From IMG/VR virus record IMGVR_UViG_3300049596_000182, positions 1 through 64,000 of that record: a DNA stretch of 64,000 nucleotides; one strand, given 5' to 3'. Below the pieces are notes generated by a model. The model was not told where the DNA came from. It ran no database searches and saw only the letters and a list, made by a program, of their open reading frames with translations. Source of the stretch: a virus. The position numbers and the translations under genes are program-made. Of the stretch, positions 1 through 7,706 are shown in pieces (position 1 is the first letter of the stretch; each line of letters starts with the position of its first letter).

Positions 1-1953
1 TGGTTTAGCACACATTACAGCATTATATAAGAAAGACTTATTAGAAGGATCATCTCTAACAAACACTCGATCAACCCCTTCTGTAAGTTCATCATACGAT
101 ACTAGAGGAATCTGTGAGAAATCACCATAGCATCCTCCATATATATTTAATATACAATATCTCCAGAAATCAGCTTGATAAGCAGTGGGTATTAGCTTCT
201 GATGAAGTCTGAAATACTCTTCTCCATAATGATGATGTATAGATAACATACAATCTTCATTAGAGAAGTAGAATAACTCATACCCAGGATTCTTGGCTAG
301 AATATCTAGATAGATTTCTCTCATTATAATTGGAAGGTCTTCTGCTTTAAAAGGACCTGTTTTGAATATCCATTTAGGAATACCCTCACCTTCCCATTTT
401 CTGTCCTTTATGTCTTTAAAAGTTTTGATATCGTTGGTTTTATAAATTCTTCTTTCATGCCAAAGCTTTGCATAATACAAATCTTCACTTCTTGAGCTAT
501 ATAGAATTGAATAATGATTAGGTATTCTATACTTAACTATAGGAACATCTCCTTCATACAAATAATCTGCATCTTTATAATCATATAAATATAAATCTTC
601 TGTAATTCTTCCTACAGCAATCTCTTCAATTTGATTAAGTCTTCTGTAAACAGCACCAAGCATTTTAGGGCTAGTGACGTCTAATGGATCTGCACAATAC
701 AAATTGTATTTAGTGTGATAGATACATTTTTCTATTGCTCCTTCAAAAAAAGGTTCTTTTGAAACTGTTGCTATAAAACCTGCACATATTCCATCTCTGG
801 CTCCAAAATCTCTAGCTAAAATTTGTTTATAGCTCTTAATAATATCATCTAATGGAATTAATGAATGTGTACTAAAATCCATAAAAACTCCACCATAATA
901 GTAAGCCAGTAAATATCTAAAAAAATCACATTTGTATGCAGGGGGTATTAGTTTTTCATAGGTAGCTGTTACATCAACTTGATTTAGGTCTTTGATGAAC
1001 TCTTCTCTATCTTGTTCACTAAAATAGAACATTTCATAATCAAGATTTTGTTCTAACTGCTTTGTATAAAGATCTATTATTTCAGGATGTAGATTCTCTA
1101 CTGATTCATTACCTAATTTAAAGATCCATTTAGGGATACTATTTTCTTCCCAATACCCTCTCTGCTTTAAGTCTTTATAAGTATAAATTATTTCTGACTT
1201 AAATATTCTTCTCTCATCCCAAACTATGTTATATCTATCTTCAGTAGAATAGAGAATTTCATAATGTTTAGGATGTTTTATCTGTACAAGATTAATGTCA
1301 CCATCTTCAATAAACTGATTAGGAAGACGATGGTCATAAATTATTGTACCATCTCCACTCTCTCCCAGCACAATATCATCTAGTCCATGGAATTTTTTGT
1401 ATACTTCTCCAAACATGTGTGGACTAGTTATAGTTAAACATGTTACACCGTATATCCTATGTTTGATATTATATATAGATTGTTTTAAAGCAGCCTTTAA
1501 AAAAGCATTGTCTTTAGGAGTAATTATAAATGCATTATATAAACTCTGAATAAGGGGATTGTCTCCAGCAGTATCTTTAACATATACATAAGTGTAATGT
1601 TTAATTATATCAGCAAGTGGTACAAGAGTTTGCATACTAAAGTCCATATACACCCCTCCATATGTGGTTAAAACAACATATCTAAACATGTCTGTTTTAA
1701 ATGCTTCTGGAACTATTATATTATAAGCATACAATAACTCATTATCATTTTGATCTGTTATAAACTGTAATCTATCTTCTCTACTGAAGTAGAATAATTC
1801 ATAGTCAGGGTTATTCTCTAACTGTGTAGTGTATATCTCAGCTATTTCAGGATGTAAATCTTCTAGAGAATCATTACCTGCTCTGAATATCCATTTAGGT
1901 ATTCCTGGTTGATCCCAAGTTCTTCCTTTTAAATCTTTGTAAGTTTGTATCAT
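1..1953 (-). CDS. Tandem glycosyltransferase (three GT32-like units), 3' end outside window
   Basis: The frame is open from an ATG at 1953 to the left edge (651 codons) with no stop, so the C terminus lies outside the window. I see three tandem copies of one domain, about 255, 252 and at least 140 residues. Each starts with a version of IPKWIF, passes a (K/A)(T/C)DxFRY-type helix and reaches the sugar-nucleotide motif: GGVYMDFS (D104), GGVFMDFS (D359) and GGCYGDFS (D611). This pattern is known from GT32/OCH1-like (DXD sugar-binding) glycosyltransferases, where the core is usually DxD; here the last position is Ser in all three units. Each complete unit ends with an HExRRI/DERRI-like sequence before the next begins. 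It starts 6 bases after the gene at 1960-2241. Likely role: sugar transfer to virion proteins or host surface glycans (inference). Confidence 0.8.
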   Translation of the reverse strand, partial: MIQTYKDLKGRTWDQPGIPKWIFRAGNDSLEDLHPEIAEIYTTQLENNPDYELFYFSREDRLQFITDQNDNELLYAYNIIVPEAFKTDMFRYVVLTTYGGVYMDFSMQTLVPLADIIKHYTYVYVKDTAGDNPLIQSLYNAFIITPKDNAFLKAALKQSIYNIKHRIYGVTCLTITSPHMFGEVYKKFHGLDDIVLGESGDGTIIYDHRLPNQFIEDGDINLVQIKHPKHYEILYSTEDRYNIVWDERRIFKSEIIYTYKDLKQRGYWEENSIPKWIFKLGNESVENLHPEIIDLYTKQLEQNLDYEMFYFSEQDREEFIKDLNQVDVTATYEKLIPPAYKCDFFRYLLAYYYGGVFMDFSTHSLIPLDDIIKSYKQILARDFGARDGICAGFIATVSKEPFFEGAIEKCIYHTKYNLYCADPLDVTSPKMLGAVYRRLNQIEEIAVGRITEDLYLYDYKDADYLYEGDVPIVKYRIPNHYSILYSSRSEDLYYAKLWHERRIYKTNDIKTFKDIKDRKWEGEGIPKWIFKTGPFKAEDLPIIMREIYLDILAKNPGYELFYFSNEDCMLSIHHHYGEEYFRLHQKLIPTAYQADFWRYCILNIYGGCYGDFSQIPLVSYDELTEGVDRVFVRDDPSNKSFLYNAVMCAKP

Positions 1954-1959
1954 TGTTGG

Positions 1960-2241
1960 TTATAATGTGATATCAAATACTATTGTTGCTGAGCTTTTAA
2001 TACTTTTAGACAGATCTAGATGGATCTGTAAGAGGTTATGAAACTTCAATAGCTCTTCTAGCAGCATATCATTATACCTAGGTATAGACGGTGCTAGTCT
2101 AAAGTGGTAGGAATTAGGATTCCTAGTGATTTCTAATGTGGCTAACTCGTCCACAGAATCTATAATTCCCTGTAGGTGAGCAAAATAAGCAAGTTCGTTA
2201 TCTTGCATCACCTCAGGAAAGAATTTCTTGTTAATTTGCAT
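1960..2241 (-). CDS. Conserved small protein of unknown function (93 aa)
   Basis: A 93-residue, mostly helical protein with no membrane segment or recognised motif. Its ATG overlaps the stop of the upstream ferritin-like gene as TAATG, so the two are probably translationally coupled and may work together. The C-terminal half (LLEELLKFHNLLQIHLDL) could form an amphipathic helix for oligomerisation. The next gene downstream is the tandem glycosyltransferase, 6 bases away. No function is assigned. Confidence 0.7.
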   Translation of the reverse strand: MQINKKFFPEVMQDNELAYFAHLQGIIDSVDELATLEITRNPNSYHFRLAPSIPRYNDMLLEELLKFHNLLQIHLDLSKSIKSSATIVFDITL

Positions 2242-2645
2242 TAAGACAAGGTTAATAAGTATTTAGTTTTTGCTGCTTCACCGCTTAGAGCATCTGCTAA
2301 ATTAGCAATATCATGATAGCTATTTGATTCAGCATAGCTTTTCAATGAAGATGCAAAAGATAAAAGCTTTGACACACATTCATCCCCTGTACAATTTGTA
2401 AGAGGTTCTATCTTGTATGGAGCAGGACGTTTGCCTGTATAGCCCATAAGCTTCTCAATAACACCATCTTTGAAATCCTGTACATAATCGTACAATCCTC
2501 CTAGAGCTTGGTGCTCAGCATAACTCTTTGTTTGCCAATGAGTTAAATGTAGTTGCTCATGGAAATATGTAAGCTTCCCAGCTATTGTTTCCAAGTTTAG
2601 TTCTCCTGATTTCATCATCTCATCAGGGAATAATGATTTTGCCAT
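2241..2645 (-). CDS. Ferritin/Dps-like four-helix protein
   Basis: A 134-residue helical protein. Residues 29-64 read like the metal-binding face of a Dps or ferritin-like bundle: H33, H36-W37, H45, D60 and E64. The D60/E64 spacing and the HW pair recall E. coli Dps (H51-W52, H63, D78, E82), although the loop between HW and the second His is three residues shorter and no residue matches Dps D67. The family resembles small phage proteins annotated as DUF5856-like (from memory, not checked). A C-terminal helix follows a CTGDEC motif. Iron binding or particle stabilisation is inferred; a purely structural role is equally possible. The stop overlaps the next start (TAATG). Confidence 0.6.
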   Translation of the reverse strand: MAKSLFPDEMMKSGELNLETIAGKLTYFHEQLHLTHWQTKSYAEHQALGGLYDYVQDFKDGVIEKLMGYTGKRPAPYKIEPLTNCTGDECVSKLLSFASSLKSYAESNSYHDIANLADALSGEAAKTKYLLTLS

Positions 2646-2663
2646 AGTTTTTAATTATATTAT

Positions 2664-3353
2664 TTATCCACAAGAAACACATTCACCAGGAGCTCCACCT
2701 GCACCTTGGATTATTGAATCACTAATTTTACTAAATAATCTTGAAAATCCACCATAGATTACATAAAATGTTGAAGGGAACATTGAGAAATCACCTTGTA
2801 ATTCAACAACTAGATCACATATGTTACTACCAGTAGCAAATGATACTGTTGCAAAAGTACTAGGTGTTCCACAAGATTCTGAAGTTGTTCCTACATTTAT
2901 AGTTGCTATAGTAGTGGTAGTTGTAGTAGTTGTTGTACTTCCACAAGGTGTTCCATTAGATGTAACAACTGCATTAGATACAGTGTATAAAATATTGTTT
3001 ATAGATATATAAGTTGCATTAAAAGAAGCAACAGTAGTTAAAGAAGCATCTGAATATATAATTGTTCCTGTTGTAATTACACTAGAATTAGTATAATAAA
3101 CTCCTGTTGAATAAGGGTTTTCACATGCTCCAAATTCAGTATAACCAAGATTGATAATATGTGCAGTTGGTGTAACACCACCTTGCGTAGTGGTAGTGGT
3201 AGTTGTAGGTGTTCCGTTACAACACTCGTTTGCATTGATTTCCACCCAATTACCTACAGCAGGTTTGAATCTTTGTAGAATTGGACCACCAGCTATCACT
3301 CTACCTGTACCATCATAGCGTACGTACGCTTTTAATTTATTTTGATTTGCCAT
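2664..3353 (-). CDS. Virion display protein: RAYVRYDG anchor plus poly-Thr linkers
   Basis: This 229-residue protein starts with an anchor of about 45 residues (KAYVRYDGTGRVIAGG, then a PxVGxWxEI strand and ECC). A short poly-Thr tract follows, then a beta-rich segment, a second poly-Thr tract near residue 140 and a C-terminal beta domain with several Cys ending in GECVSCG. The same anchor is found in the genes at 3366-3809 and 5438-6301. The architecture suggests a protein fixed to the virion at its N terminus that presents a tip through flexible, possibly glycosylated stalks. It sits among tail/surface genes and next to glycosyltransferases. The ligand or receptor is unknown. Confidence 0.7.
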   Translation of the reverse strand: MANQNKLKAYVRYDGTGRVIAGGPILQRFKPAVGNWVEINANECCNGTPTTTTTTTQGGVTPTAHIINLGYTEFGACENPYSTGVYYTNSSVITTGTIIYSDASLTTVASFNATYISINNILYTVSNAVVTSNGTPCGSTTTTTTTTTIATINVGTTSESCGTPSTFATVSFATGSNICDLVVELQGDFSMFPSTFYVIYGGFSRLFSKISDSIIQGAGGAPGECVSCG

Positions 3354-3365
3354 TTTTATTTAATT

Positions 3366-3809
3366 TTAAAGTGCAGTTGTGGTTGTTGTTGTTGTTGGAC
3401 AAGGTCCTACTAATATAGCTAAACTAGATTGATTAATTTGATAATAGTACCCTGCTGTAGAAATATACAATCCAACTTGAGTGAACGGATTAGTAAGAGC
3501 TGCATCTTGATACACCATATTTCCGTTAATAACAGAAGTTGCTGTATAGAATACATTAAAACCTTGTTCACAAGCACTTAATAAATCTGAAGTTACTCTA
3601 CCAACCCACGCTGTAGGTGTAACACCACCACCACCTTGTGTGGTTGTTGTTGTTGTAGATGAAGGAATGTAATTACAACATTCGTATGCTTGAATTTCAT
3701 GCCATTTACCCACCTTAGGTTTATTTTTCCTAAGGATTAAGCTACCAGCAACGATTCTTCCGCTTCCATCGAAGCGAACAAAGGCTCTTAAGTCTCTCTT
3801 ATTACTCAT
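3366..3809 (-). CDS. Virion display protein: RAYVRYDG-type anchor plus poly-Thr linker
   Basis: 147 residues. Residues 6-45 repeat the anchor of the neighbouring gene (RAFVRFDGSGRIVAG, PKVGKWHEI, ECC). A poly-Thr tract and a GGGG stretch lead into VTPTAW and one beta-rich domain, and the protein ends in another poly-Thr tract directly before the stop. It looks like a shorter paralogue of the 229-aa protein and may have arisen by duplication and loss of the tip. Gaps to both neighbours are 12-14 bases, as in an operon. A virion surface location is inferred. Confidence 0.7.
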   Translation of the reverse strand: MSNKRDLRAFVRFDGSGRIVAGSLILRKNKPKVGKWHEIQAYECCNYIPSSTTTTTTQGGGGVTPTAWVGRVTSDLLSACEQGFNVFYTATSVINGNMVYQDAALTNPFTQVGLYISTAGYYYQINQSSLAILVGPCPTTTTTTTAL

Positions 3810-3823
3810 AATAATCGTTTTTG

Positions 3824-4840
3824 TTAATATAATAATTTGTATTTTTCTCTTAATTCCATCAGTTGTGATGTATAATAGTGTGTACAGAACTTCTGACTAA
3901 TCTCACTATTCATAACTTCTTGTAAATGAGGATCATTGAAAGGATCTTGTCCTGTGTGATACTTTCCTTTATAGAAAGCAGGATACCCATTGGCTTGATC
4001 ACCAACAATTCCTGCATTATGTAGGAGTCCCATTCTCTTTATTTTCTCAATTGGATCAGAAGACCAAGCAAAATCCATTTCAGGAATAATCTTTGCTTCT
4101 TGTTTCCTATACCAAATAGCCCAGAGAACAGCCCACATATCAGCACACCAACTTTGAAAGCCTTTATCTTCATTCTCAAAGAATTCTCTATTTACGTTTA
4201 GCAAATGTGTTCTAATTACCAAACAATCTTGCAACACCTTATCCCAGAAATCACTGTCGATGTTCTTTAATAGGTATTGAGCTCCTCCTGAATGTAAATT
4301 ATTAGCTTCAGCTATCTCTCTAGTTATGCCTGTAAACTCTGCTGTTTCAGCTAGAATGTCTCTAGTTTTGTACAACTCAAGCTTTTCAGGCTTTACATCT
4401 CTAATCTTACTATCAAAATATGAAGCGTTGATATAACTGTTTGTATCAGATACATAGTTTATATCATCATCCAGATAAGCATCTATGTTTAGATTCTCTG
4501 TAAACACTACGTCTGAATCACAATACATAACAGCTTTATCTTTCATCCCTGGATTCTCTTCAAAATATCTTCTCAGACAATAAGGACGCAACACAGGAAT
4601 ATAAACTCCTAACATGTTACTAATCTGGTGCTCATCTTTGTAGAACACAAATTCAGCTTCTGGATAGAGGTCTATCACTTGCTGCCATTTGGTATTCTTT
4701 TCCCTATAACTAGGAATGAATATAAGCACAATTGCTTTGTCTGAATGTCCAATTTTCCTTAAGCTCTCTATCCATAAATGTACCTGCCATGTGTAATAGG
4801 TATCATCTGGTTGAGCACAGATAAATCTTAGATCCTTCAT
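3824..4840 (-). CDS. Glycosyltransferase, GT-A type with DSD motif
   Basis: This 338-residue soluble protein has the layout of a GT-A nucleotide-sugar transferase: an N-terminal Rossmann-like part, a DxD metal site at D108-S109-D110 (in MYCDSDVVF), an acceptor region with HSGGAQYLL and a C-terminal HNAGIVG/FYKGKY segment like the closing motif of several GT families. It has no signal peptide or membrane span, so it should act in the host cytoplasm on proteins or precursors. It lies between poly-Thr display proteins and a tail-fibre-like protein, which makes phage virion proteins attractive acceptors (inference). I cannot assign the exact GT family or the sugar. Confidence 0.72.
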   Translation of the reverse strand: MKDLRFICAQPDDTYYTWQVHLWIESLRKIGHSDKAIVLIFIPSYREKNTKWQQVIDLYPEAEFVFYKDEHQISNMLGVYIPVLRPYCLRRYFEENPGMKDKAVMYCDSDVVFTENLNIDAYLDDDINYVSDTNSYINASYFDSKIRDVKPEKLELYKTRDILAETAEFTGITREIAEANNLHSGGAQYLLKNIDSDFWDKVLQDCLVIRTHLLNVNREFFENEDKGFQSWCADMWAVLWAIWYRKQEAKIIPEMDFAWSSDPIEKIKRMGLLHNAGIVGDQANGYPAFYKGKYHTGQDPFNDPHLQEVMNSEISQKFCTHYYTSQLMELREKYKLLY

Positions 4841-4881
4841 ATATGTAGTTTTGTTGGTTTTATTTAATTATAAATATATAA

Positions 4882-5427
4882 TTAAGGTACAATGTTAATA
4901 ACAGTTCCGTTTCTCCATAACGCACCACTTGGTAAACCAGCAGAACTTGTAGGTAATCCGTTGAAAATAACATTTCCACTGTTAGTTAATGTATATGGAG
5001 TAAAGGATCCACCAATAGTAACTAATAAATTTGCATCATCTACAAAAACACCACTTGTTGTTAATTTTCCTGTTCCATCTCCATTAGCCAAATAATTAGT
5101 ACCTACATTAATAATCTGTGTACCATTGTTTGATAAAATACCACTTAAATCTATGTCCCCTTGAACGTTTACTTTTTTTGTTTGACCATAGTTTGAACCA
5201 ATACGAATGTTACCTGAAACTTGTGTAATAACACTATTTGTAACATTTGTACTTGCATTGAATAAAGGAACAGTATTTGTAGTACCACCACCTGTAACAC
5301 CACCTGCTAAATCAGCAATATCTTGTGCTGTTGTTTTTACTGTAGAACTACCTTGAACTACAGGAATTTCTTCTGCACCAGTTAATGCAGAACCTGCTGT
5401 CAGTTGACTAATTTTTACGTTTGCCAT
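4882..5427 (-). CDS. Tail-fibre-like protein (KISQLT N-terminus)
   Basis: 181 residues. The N terminus (KISQLTAGSALTGAEEIPVV, then TVKTTAQDIADL) is a familiar opening of phage fibre and tip proteins: a short trimerising head with a TTAQDIA helix. Beta-repeat-like sequence with GGTTNTVPLF and NGDGTGKLTT follows, ending in a compact strand-rich tip. The overall composition (Gly, Thr, Asn, Val) matches the large fibre at 13005-19631. There is no endosialidase-type chaperone, so trimerisation must be supplied by the protein itself. A minor fibre or adaptor role is inferred. Confidence 0.6.
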   Translation of the reverse strand: MANVKISQLTAGSALTGAEEIPVVQGSSTVKTTAQDIADLAGGVTGGGTTNTVPLFNASTNVTNSVITQVSGNIRIGSNYGQTKKVNVQGDIDLSGILSNNGTQIINVGTNYLANGDGTGKLTTSGVFVDDANLLVTIGGSFTPYTLTNSGNVIFNGLPTSSAGLPSGALWRNGTVINIVP

Positions 5428-5437
5428 TTTTATATTT

Positions 5438-6301
5438 TTATTCTATAATTAAATTATCACCACCCTCTGTTATGATGGGGTCACTACCCTCTGTTGTTAT
5501 AAAATCACCAGGAGCACTGGTGGTTGTAGTTGTTGTTGTAGGACAAATATAAGGTGAACATGCAGGTAAATCACCAAGATTATATATTGCAGAGATAATA
5601 CCAGTTGTTAATGTAAACACTTTTGCATTTAAATAAGGACCGCCTAAATCATATATATAAGTACCACTAAATGTAACAGGAGGATTTCCAGGAGTTGTAT
5701 TATATATTTGTGTTCCTACATTAAATCCTGCAGATGTATAGTATAAGAATGAACTTCCGCCATAGCTAGGACTACCACTATTAAATACTTCAATCCAATC
5801 ACATTTTACTTCAGCTGGTGTTTTTGTTGACCAATCTGTACCTACTCCACATATTACACCATTACTATATAAATTTATTGGTTGAAAAGAATCTGTTGTG
5901 GTGGTGGTTGTTGTAGGTGTAGCAGTTGTTGTTGTACTAGTTGTAGAGGTTGTTGTACTTGTAGAAGTTGTAGTAGATGTACTTGTAGATGTGGTGGTGG
6001 TGCTTGGGTTACAAGACTCACAAGGCTTTATGAAATAAACCTCTTTCCAATTACCATCCTGAGGAGCATCATGTTGAAGAATCAAACTACCAGCTACATA
6101 TTTGTTGCTGTTATTTTGACCACCTATTTTATTTATATATCTAACAAATGCACGTAGTTTATAGTTGGGAGGGGTGGTTGTAACAAGAACGTCACTAATA
6201 GCTACCCAGTCACCCACCTTAGGTTTAACTGAAGTTACTATTGGTCCACCTGGAACAATCCTTCCCTTATTATCATATCTTATGTAAGCAGTTAAACTCA
6301 T
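5438..6301 (-). CDS. Virion display protein with two RAYVRYDG anchors and poly-Thr linkers
   Basis: 287 residues. The anchor is present twice in tandem: residues ~4-38 (AYIRYDNKGRIVPGG, PKVGDWVAI) and ~48-92 (RAFVRYINK..., YVAGSLIL, DGNWKEV, then CESC). A long Ser/Thr tract (~98-137) precedes a beta-rich domain of about 120 residues, a second poly-Thr tract and a short tail (DFITTEGSDPIITEGGDNLI) with two copies of a (T/S)EG(S/G)D-like unit. Compared with the two paralogues at 2664-3353 and 3366-3809 this is the longest linker. The DNA of the linker is a low-complexity repeat in which recombination between paralogues would be easy. Confidence 0.7.
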   Translation of the reverse strand: MSLTAYIRYDNKGRIVPGGPIVTSVKPKVGDWVAISDVLVTTTPPNYKLRAFVRYINKIGGQNNSNKYVAGSLILQHDAPQDGNWKEVYFIKPCESCNPSTTTTSTSTSTTTSTSTTTSTTSTTTTATPTTTTTTTDSFQPINLYSNGVICGVGTDWSTKTPAEVKCDWIEVFNSGSPSYGGSSFLYYTSAGFNVGTQIYNTTPGNPPVTFSGTYIYDLGGPYLNAKVFTLTTGIISAIYNLGDLPACSPYICPTTTTTTTSAPGDFITTEGSDPIITEGGDNLIIE

Positions 6302-6310
6302 ATCTTTTTA

Positions 6311-6472
6311 TTAAACAGTAGTCGTAGTAGTAGTGGTAGGAGGAACAGTTGTAGTAGTGGTAGTTGTACCATTGTTATACATAACACGTGTCAGAGTCTC
6401 TAATTGCTTAGATATCTGCCAAAGCAAGTTACTTTTTGTACTCCAACCTATTTGTCTAGAAGGTATTGCCAT
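6311..6472 (-). CDS. 53-aa mini protein: MAIPSRQIGW anchor plus poly-Thr tail
   Basis: A short gene with ATG at 6472 and TAA at 6311. Its first 33 residues (MAIPSRQIGWSTKSNLLWQI...) are nearly the same as the N terminus of the collagen-like protein encoded just upstream. The rest is little more than two poly-Thr blocks separated by VPP. It has no tip domain, so it may be a stub left by recombination, or a functional cap that occupies the same attachment site with a bare Thr stalk. The gap to the upstream gene is 12 bases. The intact frame and the same start context suggest that it is expressed. Confidence 0.65.
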   Translation of the reverse strand: MAIPSRQIGWSTKSNLLWQISKQLETLTRVMYNNGTTTTTTTVPPTTTTTTTV

Positions 6473-6484
6473 TATTAATAAATT

Positions 6485-7426
6485 TTATCCTACTTGATTT
6501 ACTGTTACAATTAATCCAGGAATAGCAGGGATATTTCCTGTAGCTACAGCTGATGTCATTACTACTGCATTATCTTGATTACTATTTATTTCCCACTTAA
6601 GCTGTACATATTCATTAGCCACTGTTGTTTTAACAAAAAAGTTCCATGCTGGTACAACATATACAGAATTAGATGGGAAACTTATTTGAGAAGCACTAGT
6701 TGGTATAGATGTACCATTTTGTGCTAACCAAATATGAATGTGTGTAGCAGTGTTACCAGTATTTTTTACCATCTGAGCACTAAACGCTATGCTATATACA
6801 CCAGGATTAGCTATAGTTATTCTATTACCAGAAACAATTGAAACACCGTTGTTCCAAGAATCTGAATTATTAAGACCCATTGTAAGAACACTATTAGCAA
6901 CACCTGTTTGATTTGTAGTGTCATAGAAAGATCCTAGATAACCAAACCCACCAGCTGCACCCTGAATTCCTTGAATACCCTGCACACCTTGTATACCTTG
7001 CTCTCCTTGAACACCTTGATCACCTTGGATGCCTTGATCACCTTGAGGTCCTTTTATATCACCAGCATCAAACCATACAGTTCCATTCCAAGTCATCAAT
7101 GATCCATCAGATAATAAAATCCATGCATCACCAATGTTAGCACCTGGTAAACTTCCTGCTCCTGCATTAAATGCAGCAAGATCAGCATAAGATCCAAGAA
7201 GAGTTACAGAATTACCTGCACTTCCTTGAGCTCCAGTTTCACCTTGCACACCTTGTATTCCTTGTATTCCTTGTGGACCCTGAGGACCAATAGGTCCTTG
7301 AGGACCTACAATACCACCACCTCCACTATTATATGTCACTCCTGTAAGAGCTTCTAATTGTTTAGAAATCTGCCACAAAAGATTCTCTTCTGTGCCCCAG
7401 CCTATCTGTCTACTTGGTATTGCCAT
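6485..7426 (-). CDS. Collagen-like protein with C1q/TNF-like tip
   Basis: 313 residues in three parts: an N-terminal anchor (MAIPSRQIGWGTEENLLWQI), two collagen-like Gly-x-y blocks rich in GPQG/GIQG triplets (~43-72 and ~128-156) separated by a globular segment (LGSYADLAAFNAG...), and a C-terminal beta domain of ~150 residues with the NPGVYSIAFSAQ strand pattern typical of C1q/TNF-like jelly rolls. Such proteins trimerise through the collagen stalk and carry a receptor- or matrix-binding head. It is the first gene after the promoter at 7446-7475. A virion surface role is well supported by family knowledge; the ligand is unknown. Confidence 0.82.
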   Translation of the reverse strand: MAIPSRQIGWGTEENLLWQISKQLEALTGVTYNSGGGGIVGPQGPIGPQGPQGIQGIQGVQGETGAQGSAGNSVTLLGSYADLAAFNAGAGSLPGANIGDAWILLSDGSLMTWNGTVWFDAGDIKGPQGDQGIQGDQGVQGEQGIQGVQGIQGIQGAAGGFGYLGSFYDTTNQTGVANSVLTMGLNNSDSWNNGVSIVSGNRITIANPGVYSIAFSAQMVKNTGNTATHIHIWLAQNGTSIPTSASQISFPSNSVYVVPAWNFFVKTTVANEYVQLKWEINSNQDNAVVMTSAVATGNIPAIPGLIVTVNQVG

Positions 7427-7445
7427 GATTGTGAAAATTAATATT

Positions 7446-7475
7446 CAAAGATATGTTGTTTTTTACTATAACCAA
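7446..7475 (-). promoter_or_regulatory. Bacteroidota-type promoter for the display-gene block
   Basis: On the minus strand TATCTTTG (7446-7453) matches the Bacteroidota -7 consensus TAnnTTTG, with TTG (7473-7475) 19 bases upstream as the -33 element. The ATG at 7426 is only about 15-20 bases downstream. This is the longest gene-free stretch near here (7427-7567) and also holds a 14-bp direct repeat and a 14-mer shared with the promoter region near 58800. Confidence 0.65.
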
Positions 7476-7496
7476 TGAGCATCAATAATTTACAAT

Positions 7497-7541
7497 AACT
7501 AAATTGATTAATTGATTTCTAACTAAATTGATTAGAGTTTA
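7497..7541 (-). repeat. Direct repeats and shared 14-mer upstream of the promoter
   Basis: The 14-mer aactaaattgatta occurs at 7497-7510 and again at 7521-7534 (24-bp period). Overlapping the second copy, ttgattagagttta (7528-7541) is identical to 58862-58875, which lies upstream of another promoter. The positions fit regulator or UP-like elements of late promoters. Confidence 0.5.
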
Positions 7542-7567
7542 GAAATATCTATATGTTGGTAGTAATA

Positions 7568-7696
7568 CTACTTACCTTGACCTTTATATTTCTTTACTGG
7601 TTTGTCTTTTGGACCTTTGGATTTTGAAGCTTTACCGCCTTTACGTTTTCCAAATGTGAGTTTTTGTGAGGATGATCCTCCTTTAGCCTTTGCCAT
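7568..7696 (-). CDS. 42-aa Lys/Gly-rich basic protein
   Basis: A small gene read directly from the DNA: ATG at 7696, TAG at 7568. It encodes MAKAKGGSSSQKLTFGKRKG followed by a Lys-rich middle and a KKYKGQGK end. There is almost no acidic residue, so it probably binds nucleic acid or sits in the capsid interior. It follows the last spanin-like gene by 10 bases and is the last gene before the promoter region at 7446. I have an impression of similar small KxYxGQG-ending proteins in other Bacteroidota phages, but could not check. A different frame over the same bases gives a 60-codon frame (7594-7776) that overlaps the neighbouring gene and looks like chance. Confidence 0.6.
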   Translation of the reverse strand: MAKAKGGSSSQKLTFGKRKGGKASKSKGPKDKPVKKYKGQGK

Positions 7697-7706
7697 GTTG
7701 ATTGTT

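Noticed and set aside
5882-6157. Plus-strand Cys-rich frame that looks like a disulfide-rich peptide
   Set aside because: The Cys codons are the antisense of Thr codons in the stalk of the 287-aa protein.
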